DNA of 64,000 nucleotides, from positions 1 to 64,000 of the forward strand of contig JAGWYG010000004.1 of NCBI GenBank assembly GCA_018969485.1. Direction: 5' to 3'. The notes beneath the pieces were generated by a model, which worked only from the letters and a program-made list of their open reading frames with translations, was not told the origin of the DNA and ran no database searches. Each line of letters opens with the position of its first letter. Position 1 is the stretch's first letter. Position numbers and translations under genes: made by a program. Below are positions 27,183-34,563 of the stretch, piece by piece. The DNA is from Chloroflexota bacterium (GTDB taxonomy: Bacteria > Chloroflexota > Chloroflexia > Chloroflexales > Roseiflexaceae).

Positions 27183-27965
27183 TCAGGCAGACCCTGCCGA
27201 AGCGGATACGGTGCTGAACCCGGCGTCGACGTAGACGATCTCGCCGGTGACGGCGCTGGCCAGGTCGCTGCATAGCCAGAGCGCCGTGTTGCCGACATCC
27301 TCGGGGGTCACGTTGCGGCGGAGCGGTGCGACGTTGGCGAATTCGCGGTACATCGTCCGGAAATCGGCGATGCCACTTGACGAAATCGTGCGGATCGGGC
27401 CGGCGCTGATGGCGTTCACACGCACGCCCTGCGGGCCGAGATCGTTCGCCAGATAGCGGACGCTCGCCTCAAGCGCCGCCTTGGCCACGCCCATCACGTT
27501 GTAGTTTGCCACCACCTGCTGCGCCCCGTGATAGGTCAGCGTCAGGATCGAGGCGCCGGGCGCCAGGATGGGCTGCGCCGCCTTGACCAGCGCCGTGAGT
27601 GAGTAGGCGCTGACGTCGAGTGCGACGCGGAAGCCCTCGCGGGTCACGTTCAGGTATGGGCCATTCAGCTCGTTGCGCGGCGCGAACGCCACCGCGTGCA
27701 CCAGGAAGTCGATGGCACCGAACGTCTCGGCAGCGCGCGCCATGAACGCAGCAATCTGCTCATCGCTCTGGACATCGCACGGCGCGATGAAGCGTGCCCC
27801 GACGCTCTCGGCGAGCGGCCGCATCCGCTTCTCGATGGCGTCATTCACGTAACTGAAGCCCATCGCCGCGCCATGCGCATGAAACGCCTGCGTGATCCCC
27901 CACGCAATCGAATGATCGTTGAGCAACCCCAGGATCAATCCCCGTTTCCCATCGAGCAAGCCCAT
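27183..27965 (-). CDS. fabI: Enoyl-[acyl-carrier-protein] reductase (NADH), FabI
   Basis: Last reductive step of each type-II fatty-acid elongation cycle: trans-2-enoyl-ACP to acyl-ACP with NADH. 260 residues. The N-terminal 'GLLNDHSIAWGI' is the FabI form of the dinucleotide loop. Active-site Tyr 145, Tyr 155 and Lys 162 show the exact FabI spacing ('YNVMGVAK'), and 'GPIRT' marks the substrate-loop region. The triclosan-contact region is conserved in outline. It lies just downstream of clpP on the same strand (46-base gap) and may be co-transcribed. Confidence 0.96.
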   Translation of the reverse strand: MGLLDGKRGLILGLLNDHSIAWGITQAFHAHGAAMGFSYVNDAIEKRMRPLAESVGARFIAPCDVQSDEQIAAFMARAAETFGAIDFLVHAVAFAPRNELNGPYLNVTREGFRVALDVSAYSLTALVKAAQPILAPGASILTLTYHGAQQVVANYNVMGVAKAALEASVRYLANDLGPQGVRVNAISAGPIRTISSSGIADFRTMYREFANVAPLRRNVTPEDVGNTALWLCSDLASAVTGEIVYVDAGFSTVSASAGSA

Positions 27966-28011
27966 CGGCGCTCCTCCCTCTCACTGACATCCAGATGGTA
28001 TCGCCCGCATA

Positions 28012-28602
28012 TCAGCGGCGGGCATCGAGGATCTCATCGATGAAGCCATACTCGCGCGCCTCAGTCGGCGTCATGAAGCGATCGCGGCTGAAATCGCGGC
28101 TGATCTCCTCGGGCGTCCGCCCGGTATCACCAGCCAGCAGCCGGTTGCCCAACTCCTGGATGCGCAACAGTTCGCCGACGATCCGCTCGAGATCGGGGGC
28201 ATAGCCTTCGGCACCGCCGCCGGCGGGGTGAAAGTGGATCGTGGCATGCGGTAGCGCGAAGCGCTTGCCGCGCTCACCGCCGGCCAGCAGGATGGTCGCC
28301 ATGCTGCCGGCACGCCCGATGCAGACGGTGTTCACCGCCGGAGTGATCAGTTTCATGGTATCGTAGATGGCGAGGCCGTCGCGCACGCTGCCGCCGGGGC
28401 TATTGATGTAGAACCAGATGTCACGCTCGGCATCGGCGTGCTGCAGGTAAAGCATCTGCGCCACGATCGTTGCCGCGACATCGTCATCGATCGGAGTGCC
28501 GAGCAGGATCACGCGCTCCTGCAGCAGACGCGAGTACAGGTCCCACGAGCGCTCGCCGCGTGGCGTGCGTTCGACGATCGTCGGAATGATCTGCGATGGC
28601 AT
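28012..28602 (-). CDS. clpP: ATP-dependent Clp protease proteolytic subunit
   Basis: Serine-protease subunit of the ClpXP/ClpAP barrel; 196 residues. The triad is Ser 100 ('GRAGSMA'), His 125 ('HFHPAG') and Asp 174, with the E. coli spacing of 25 and 49 preserved. 'INSPGGSV' forms the oxyanion-side strand. The usual 'HQP' after the catalytic strand reads His-Phe-His-Pro. ATG 28602 is preferred because AGGAG lies 7 bases upstream; the ATG at 28617 would contain that site. No clpX or tig neighbour is present. Confidence 0.93.
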   Translation of the reverse strand: MPSQIIPTIVERTPRGERSWDLYSRLLQERVILLGTPIDDDVAATIVAQMLYLQHADAERDIWFYINSPGGSVRDGLAIYDTMKLITPAVNTVCIGRAGSMATILLAGGERGKRFALPHATIHFHPAGGGAEGYAPDLERIVGELLRIQELGNRLLAGDTGRTPEEISRDFSRDRFMTPTEAREYGFIDEILDARR

Positions 28603-28659
28603 CAGGCGCTCCTGCATCTGCGATGCACGCGGCTCGCGGTGAGCAGGTGCACAATCGGC

Positions 28660-28668
28660 AGTATAGCA
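28660..28668 (-). promoter_or_regulatory. Extended -10 (TGCTATACT) for clpP
   Basis: On the minus strand TGC-TATACT lies 58 bases upstream of the clpP ATG, in the divergent gap with the small gene at 28685. It is identical to the element at 24301-24309. Confidence 0.45.
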
Positions 28669-28684
28669 TACGAGGTGTGAACAT

Positions 28685-28963
28685 ATGACCGACCCGCGGC
28701 ATCCTGCGCCATGCGCCGACGACGACGCGGCACAGCGGGCGGCGCGGAGCGCGCTCTACGGCGCCGTGCTGGCCGTCACCCGCCCGGGGACGCGCCTCAA
28801 GCCGGCGGTGGCTGCGGCAGCCGAGCCATTGCTGCCGGCGGTGCGCGCCTGGATCGCCGGCGACCGCGGCCCGCTGGCCGACGCGGCGCTGCGCTACGCC
28901 GAGGCCTGCGGTGCCGCGGCGTACCTGCACAGCCGGCGCGGCGCGCCCCGGGCCGATGCCTGA
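28685..28963 (+). CDS. Small Ala-rich protein, unknown
   Basis: 92 residues, not recognised. Mostly alpha-helical by composition, with one mildly hydrophobic segment ('AAAAEPLLPAVRAWI') and a single cysteine near each end. A GAGGTG site 7 bases before the ATG and typical high-GC third positions support coding. It sits alone, divergent from clpP and convergent with korB (15 bases between stops). A real but lineage-specific gene is likely. Confidence 0.5.
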   Translation: MTDPRHPAPCADDDAAQRAARSALYGAVLAVTRPGTRLKPAVAAAAEPLLPAVRAWIAGDRGPLADAALRYAEACGAAAYLHSRRGAPRADA

Positions 28964-28978
28964 GGCGCGCCGGCGCGA

Positions 28979-30025
28979 TCAGTCGAAATCCGCCATCGCC
29001 CGGGCGAACGCCTCGCGCGTCGGGCGCAGGCGCTCCTCGGGCAATGCCGACAGCGCGGTGTCGGTCAGGTTCATCACCTGCGGCAGCGTCTTGCGCGACT
29101 CATCGATGAAGAACAGGCCGGTGAGGAACTCATGGCGTTCGCGCGCGGCGGCGAGTTGCTCCAGCGCGTGCCACTTGTTCGTCGGGTCGTAGTCGCGCTC
29201 AAGCTTCTTCAGCTTGATCATCGGCCCGTCGTGCAGGCGGACGAACTGCTCGTCGCCTTCGTCGTATTCGACCTGCACCTCGTCGAACGACGGGATGAAC
29301 AGCAGTTCCTGCAGTCGCTCCTCGTGTTCCTTGCCGTAGGTGTAGCTCTTGGTCGACTCATCGTGGTTGTTGAAGGTGACGCACGGGCTGATGATGTCGA
29401 TGACGGCGGTGCCCTCGAAGTTCATCGCCGCCTTGAGCAGTTCGCGCACCTGACGCGCGTCGCCGGCAAAGGTCCGCGCCACGAAGCCACAGTCGGCCAC
29501 CAGCGCCTCGATGCAGATGTCGATCGGCGGCAGCACGTTGGTGCCGGCATACTTCAGGTGCTGGCCGACGTCGGCAGTCGCCGAGTGCTGGCCCTTGGTC
29601 AGACCATAGACGCCGTTGTTCTCGACGATGTAGACCATCGGCACGTTGCGGCGCACCATGTGCTTGAACTGGCCGAGGCCGATGCTGCCGGTGTCGCCGT
29701 CGCCACTCACGCCGATCGCCAGCATGTGCCGGTTGGCCAGCACCGCACCGGTGGTGACCGAGGGCATGCGGCCGTGCAGCGTGTTGAAGCCGTGCGACCG
29801 CCCGAGAAAGTACGCCGGCGTCTTGCTCGAGCAGCCGATGCCCGACATCTTGATCACCTGGTGCGGCGCGAGCGAGAGCTCGTAGGCCGCCGCGATGATC
29901 TGGCTGGTCACCGAGTTATGTCCACACCCCTGGCACAGCGTCGTGTCGCCGGCGCGATACTCCTGCTGTGTCAGCCCTACCCGATTGGTCGCCGACTTGC
30001 CGCCGGCCTTGGTATCGGTCGTCAT
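28979..30025 (-). CDS. korB: 2-oxoacid:ferredoxin oxidoreductase, beta subunit
   Basis: Thiamine-diphosphate-binding subunit that, with the next gene, oxidatively decarboxylates a 2-oxoacid (2-oxoglutarate or pyruvate) to acyl-CoA and reduces ferredoxin. 348 residues. 'TLCQGCGHNSV' and 'SGIGCSSKTPAYF' carry cluster and cofactor residues; 'VSGDGDTGSIG' begins the ThDP-Mg motif, followed by 'VENNGVYGLTKGQHS'. It lies 40 bases downstream of korA. The alpha-gamma fusion plus a short beta subunit matches KorAB-type enzymes. Confidence 0.93.
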   Translation of the reverse strand: MTTDTKAGGKSATNRVGLTQQEYRAGDTTLCQGCGHNSVTSQIIAAAYELSLAPHQVIKMSGIGCSSKTPAYFLGRSHGFNTLHGRMPSVTTGAVLANRHMLAIGVSGDGDTGSIGLGQFKHMVRRNVPMVYIVENNGVYGLTKGQHSATADVGQHLKYAGTNVLPPIDICIEALVADCGFVARTFAGDARQVRELLKAAMNFEGTAVIDIISPCVTFNNHDESTKSYTYGKEHEERLQELLFIPSFDEVQVEYDEGDEQFVRLHDGPMIKLKKLERDYDPTNKWHALEQLAAARERHEFLTGLFFIDESRKTLPQVMNLTDTALSALPEERLRPTREAFARAMADFD

Positions 30026-30065
30026 ATCACCCTCGTCTCATCGAAATCGTCATTCGCGCGATCGT

Positions 30066-31901
30066 TCAGGCGCGCTCCTGCGTCAGCACGCCGTCGGCGA
30101 CGAAGCGCGCGGTGAGCGGCATGCCGTCGCAGATGCGCACCGAGCGCACATCACCGGCATGCTCGGGGAGGTGCAGCTGGATCAGCTGGTGCAGCTGGCC
30201 GTCCTGGTTCATCTCGACCACATACACGTGCGAGTGTTCGGCCAGGAATGCGCGCACTGCCTCGCCGAGCGGCAACGCCCGCACGCGCATGTAGCTCGTT
30301 GCGACGCCCTGCGCGGCGAGCACGTCGCGCGCCTCGCGGATCGCGCCATCGGTCGAGCCGAAGCCGACCAGGCCGATGCTGGCGCCCGCGACGAGCTCGA
30401 TGATCGGCTGCGGCACCAGACCGCGCGCCGTGTGGTGCTTGCGCGTCAGGCGATCGAGGTTCTGCTGCCAGTCGCCCGAGCGCTCGCTATAGACCCCGTA
30501 CTCGTTGTGGCCGGTGCCGCGCGACAGATACGCCGAGCGCGGGTGCGGATTGCCCGGCAGGGTGCGGTATGGGATGCCATCACCATCGACATCGCGGTAC
30601 CGCCCCCAACCCTTGATCTGGTCGAGTTGCTCGGCGGTGAGCACCTTGCCACGATCCAGCGCGGCATCGGGGTACTCGAACGGCCCGGTCATCCAGTTAT
30701 TCATGCCCAGATCGAGATCGCTCAGCACCAGCACCGGCGTCTGCAGGCGCTCGGCCAAGTCGAAGGCGATCCGGCCAAACTCGAAGCACTCGGCCATCGT
30801 GCCGGGCAGCAGACAGACGTGGTGGGTGTCGCCGTGGCCCATGAAATAGGCATTGGTCAGGTCGCCCTGCGAGACGCGCGTCGGCAGTCCGGTGCTCGGA
30901 CCCATGCGCATCACGTCCCAGATCACCGCCGGCACCTCGGCGAAGTACGCCAGGCCGACGAATTCGTTCATCAGCGACAGCCCGGGGCCCGACGTCGAGG
31001 TCATGGCGCGTGCGCCGGCCCACCCGGCGCCGACGATGATCCCCGCGGCGGCGAGCTCGTCCTCGGCCTGCACGATGGCATAGGTGGTGGTGCCAGTCTC
31101 GGCGTCGGCGCGCAGCACCGGCGCGTACTCGGTCAGCGCGTCGGCCAGGCTGGTGGCCGGCGTGATCGGATACCAGGCGACGACCGAGACGCCGCCGCAC
31201 AGTGCGCCGAGGGCAGCGGCGGTGTTGCCGTCGATCAGGATCTGGCCGGCGGTGCGATCCATCGGCATCACGCCGAACGAATCCTGACGCGGCGCGTTGG
31301 CGCGCGTCCACTCGGCCGCCGCGACGACGACGTTGTAGTTCAGGTCGATGGCGCGGCGCTTCCCGCGGAAGTGCCGCTCGAGCGCGGCGTGGATCTGCTG
31401 CATGTCGATGCCGAGCAGTTCGGCGAGCGCGCCGACATAGACCATGTTGGCGATGTAGTCGCGCAGCTTGACGTCGACACCCGACTGCTTCACCAGTTCC
31501 TTGACCGGCAGCGGGTACAGGTGGACGTCGCTGCGGGGCTTGGCGAACTTCATGTCGTTGGGGTAGAGACATAGGCCGCCTTCCGGAAGTGCGGCCAGGT
31601 CTTCGTCGGCCGTCCGCGGATTGAAGGCGACGAGCACCTCGGTGCCCTCGCGCCGCGCGGTGTAGCCGTCTTTGCTGATACGCATGGTGTACCAGGTGGG
31701 TAGCCCCTGGATGTTCGATGGGAACAGGTTCTTGCCACTCACCGGGATGCCCATCTTGAAGATCGCCCGAATGAGCACGTTGTTGGCGGTCTGGCTGCCC
31801 GAACCGTTGACGGTGGCCGCGACGATGGCGAAATCGTTGACGTGGCGCGGAACGGTGGCACCAGGATGTGCTGGACTGACATCGGTGTCGATGACACTCA
31901 T
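30066..31901 (-). CDS. korA: 2-oxoacid:ferredoxin oxidoreductase, fused gamma-alpha subunit
   Basis: 611 residues. The N-terminal gamma domain (about 15-200; 'TVNGSGSQTANNVLIRAIFKMG') is fused to the alpha pyrimidine-binding domain ('VSVVAWYPITPATSLADAL', 'TSTSGPGLSLMNEF') and a C-terminal transketolase-like domain ('IGLVGFGSTDGAIREA'). The gamma-alpha fusion is standard for KorA enzymes. ATG 31901 has GGGAG 8 bases upstream; the frame is open to 32006 without similarity. A TATAAT/GTCACA promoter at 32141-32169 predicts a leader of about 235 nt. Confidence 0.93.
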   Translation of the reverse strand: MSVIDTDVSPAHPGATVPRHVNDFAIVAATVNGSGSQTANNVLIRAIFKMGIPVSGKNLFPSNIQGLPTWYTMRISKDGYTARREGTEVLVAFNPRTADEDLAALPEGGLCLYPNDMKFAKPRSDVHLYPLPVKELVKQSGVDVKLRDYIANMVYVGALAELLGIDMQQIHAALERHFRGKRRAIDLNYNVVVAAAEWTRANAPRQDSFGVMPMDRTAGQILIDGNTAAALGALCGGVSVVAWYPITPATSLADALTEYAPVLRADAETGTTTYAIVQAEDELAAAGIIVGAGWAGARAMTSTSGPGLSLMNEFVGLAYFAEVPAVIWDVMRMGPSTGLPTRVSQGDLTNAYFMGHGDTHHVCLLPGTMAECFEFGRIAFDLAERLQTPVLVLSDLDLGMNNWMTGPFEYPDAALDRGKVLTAEQLDQIKGWGRYRDVDGDGIPYRTLPGNPHPRSAYLSRGTGHNEYGVYSERSGDWQQNLDRLTRKHHTARGLVPQPIIELVAGASIGLVGFGSTDGAIREARDVLAAQGVATSYMRVRALPLGEAVRAFLAEHSHVYVVEMNQDGQLHQLIQLHLPEHAGDVRSVRICDGMPLTARFVADGVLTQERA

Positions 31902-32140
31902 GCGGAAACTCCCAGTGTTATGTGTGGGGCTGATCAGGATGCCAGTGCGACGCACGCATGCACGGTGGCACCGGGGCAGCGATGTGTGTGGAGCGGTGCA
32001 CGGCACGCGGCCGCTGGTGTTCCGGCAGGCGTGCGGTGGCGGGTTGTGACCGGCGCTGACGACGCATCGGTGCGCTTCTTTGCTTCACGGCGCGCTACAG
32101 GCGGTGCGATTCACCGTACGTCCGACAACCGGACGCCGTC

Positions 32141-32169
32141 ATTATACACCAGAATGCCTGGAGTGTGAC
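32141..32169 (-). promoter_or_regulatory. Candidate korAB promoter, GTCACA-17-TATAAT
   Basis: On the minus strand a perfect TATAAT (32141-32146) follows GTCACA (32164-32169; four of six) by 17 bases. The transcript would begin near 32135, giving an unusually long leader before the korA ATG. I found no TPP-riboswitch core in that leader. Confidence 0.5.
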
Positions 32170-33014
32170 GGGTGGCAGGGGCGCGCTGGCCACGATGGTG
32201 CTGCTGCGGTGCCCCCCGGTGCACCGTGCCGTGCTGGCTGCCCCTGCCACGCGGCCCCGGTCAGCCGGCACCCCGAAACGTTGCCTCCGGCATGCCGGTG
32301 GTTCGCTGCGCCCCACACCGCGCGGCGACATGTCGTGCTGGGCCGCTGGATCGTCGGCTACTCGCTGCGCCATGCCGGCTGCGCAGCATCGCACGCGCTC
32401 GGGCGTTCCCCGAATGGCTACGCTGATGCGCTCCGATCATCGGCATCGCATTGTGCGCGGCGACGATCCTGAAAATACGCTCTTCATCAGGATTTGCCAT
32501 CACACACAGCCCCCTGGCGCCATCATACGTGCTATGCTGTCCTTGGAGTGCTGGCTGCGTGTGGGGCGATGGATGGTGCGTCATCTGATGTCGGTTCCTC
32601 CGTTTCGTTCACCGAGTGCCGGACGCCCCGGCGCTGAGGTGAATAGGGCATTGCAGCGCCGGCCTCTGCTCATTCGGCAATCGCACGGCAACAAGCGCCA
32701 CACAATGTCGTTCCCACTGGTGACGGCCGCTGGCCAGCATTGCTCGCCCGAGCGCGCTCGTCGCTCGCGAGTGGCCGGCTGGGCTGCCGCATCCGTGCAT
32801 TGCGCAGATCGTCTGTGGCCCACTTCTTTCGCTGACATCAGTCAGCATATGTGCGTCCTGCTGCTTTATTACGCATGGATCAGGGGTTTGTTACCGAAAT
32901 CAGATCAATCGCGGCTTCTGGAAGATAATGATGACAAACAAGAGAGTCATAGCTGGATACGTCTATGATCAATGATATATCACTGATGTCCAAACATCTT
33001 CGTCGTATCCATGA
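32170..33014. other. Long non-coding stretch, GC-rich then AT-rich
   Basis: No credible gene on either strand: the longest open frame (plus strand, 32165-32968) has no start context and a Cys/His/Arg-rich composition typical of antisense noise. From about 32840 the composition drops to roughly half AT, contrasting with the rest of the window. No terminal inverted repeats, tRNA-like attachment site or transposase remnant was seen. It marks the left border of the cassette at 33128-39216. Confidence 0.55.
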
Positions 33015-33042
33015 TTCACATCGAACATGATCCATATATAGT
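33015..33042 (+). promoter_or_regulatory. Promoter of the 33-39 kb cassette, TTCACA-16-TATAGT
   Basis: TTCACA (33015-33020) and TATAGT (33037-33042), each five of six to consensus, are separated by 16 bases in AT-rich DNA. Start expected near 33049, leader about 79 nt, with an AAAGGG site before the ATG at 33128. Confidence 0.6.
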
Positions 33043-33127
33043 ATATTGACGTTCAACAAATCATATCAACGAATCACCAGATTCATAGATTGCAGATCGA
33101 TTGAAGCATCAGAAAGGGATCATCACC

Positions 33128-34462
33128 ATGCGTTCCATCTGCTACATTCCCTCGATCGACTGTCTGGTCTACCGTTCCACAGAATACTGGCTCGGCCAGT
33201 TTGCGCAGCGTTCTGGCATGCCTGCGACGGATGTCGTCTTCCCTGCGATTGTCGAAGCTGAGCCGGCATATCCTTCGCGATACGGCCAGACAGCAGCACG
33301 GCTCGGGCAGTTCAACTGGCTTGGCCAGTGGGTGCAAGATGCCCGCCATCAGCATCCACAGTTGCGCGTGTGGGCAGCAATCAATCCGACGATTTCATCG
33401 TTGAGCAATGGAATGATTGCAACACGTGATCAGTGGAATGAGCCAATGAGCGATACGTGCATCAACCACGTTGTTGTTCAGCAGATGCTCACACAGATCA
33501 TCAATGAGCTGGCTGATCTTCAGGTCGACGGGATTACGTTTGATCTGACCGATCTTTACCCTAATTCAACATCATCGCGCTACCCCAAACTCGATCAAGG
33601 TGAACAGCTCATTCAGAACTCATGCTTTTGCACCTATTGCATCGATAAATTTGCGGAGATCTCGCAGTTTCAGCTCGATCCCGAACATTTTCGTGGCAAG
33701 CGCAACATCACTCGCCACATCTTGCGCGCATCCGATCAAGGTGCAACATTCATTGAGCTGCGGGACTCATGGATGGATTCGCTTGATGTCGATAGTCTTG
33801 TGCGCTTTTCAGCCGCACGCGGGTTCATCGAGCGTGACGATCCCCATCGTGAGGACGATGGCCGTCAGCTGCTGTGCTATGCCAACGCGCGCGCCGCAGT
33901 CACGGCCGACGCCATCGCCAGGCTGCGGCAGACGGCGTACCACCGCGGCCTGCGTACCGCAGTGGTGCTCGGCACCGCCCAGTTCGACATCTCGAGTGGC
34001 ACCAGCATGGCAGCGCTGGTCAATCGCAGCGCCAGCGACGAATACTGGAGCTCGGACGCCGAGACGCGTGTGAACATCCGCGAGCATCCGCTGGTGATCT
34101 TCAACGAGCGGCGTGCGACCTACGCCTACAACGCGCTGTTCGCCAACCTGCGCACGCTCGAGGATCCGCGTGAGTACAGCAATGAGGCCGACCGCATCGG
34201 GCATGTCATCAGCATCACCGGCGCAGCCATCGAGCACAGCCCATTCTCGTCGAGCAGTTGTGCAGTGCTGCAGATCATTCCCAACATCGCCGGCATCGCC
34301 GGCATCCCGTACACCATGCAGGATTTCATCGAGTGGATCCGGCAGCGGCACACGGATCGACAGTTCCCCCAGCGGCGCATGATGCTGATCCTGTCGCATG
34401 TGCGCAATCCGGCGCCGGACGAACGACGTGGCGGTGCTGCCGGGCGGGATCCATTCGCATAG
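33128..34462 (+). CDS. TIM-barrel-like protein of unknown function
   Basis: 444 residues. Pattern suggests an uncharacterised glycoside-hydrolase-like TIM barrel: 'RVWAAINPTISSL' early, 'QVDGITFDLTDLYPN' as a probable catalytic-face strand with Asp residues, then a CxCxxC cluster ('CFCTYCIDKF') as seen after that strand in several putative glycosidase families. No signal peptide, so it acts in the cytoplasm. The first 700 bases or so are clearly lower in GC than the rest, and codon use shifts inside the gene near 33850. AAAGGG at 33113-33118 supports ATG 33128. It is the first gene of a cassette with two ATPases. Function not established. Confidence 0.6.
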   Translation: MRSICYIPSIDCLVYRSTEYWLGQFAQRSGMPATDVVFPAIVEAEPAYPSRYGQTAARLGQFNWLGQWVQDARHQHPQLRVWAAINPTISSLSNGMIATRDQWNEPMSDTCINHVVVQQMLTQIINELADLQVDGITFDLTDLYPNSTSSRYPKLDQGEQLIQNSCFCTYCIDKFAEISQFQLDPEHFRGKRNITRHILRASDQGATFIELRDSWMDSLDVDSLVRFSAARGFIERDDPHREDDGRQLLCYANARAAVTADAIARLRQTAYHRGLRTAVVLGTAQFDISSGTSMAALVNRSASDEYWSSDAETRVNIREHPLVIFNERRATYAYNALFANLRTLEDPREYSNEADRIGHVISITGAAIEHSPFSSSSCAVLQIIPNIAGIAGIPYTMQDFIEWIRQRHTDRQFPQRRMMLILSHVRNPAPDERRGGAAGRDPFA

Positions 34463-34563
34463 CCCCGGGTCACGATCAGCACCAGCGTCGGCATGCGGCA
34501 CCGCCGTTCAATGACAGATGATGCGACACCATCGCGCAATGATTGAGCTCATGAGGAATATCT

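Noticed and set aside
31902-32135. TPP riboswitch in the korA leader
   Set aside because: A fragment resembling CCTGATC is present, but the CTGAGA and GGATAATACC core partners are missing.
32165-32968. 267-codon plus-strand frame in the korA/cassette gap
   Set aside because: No ribosome-binding site, no recognisable motif, runs across the composition change.
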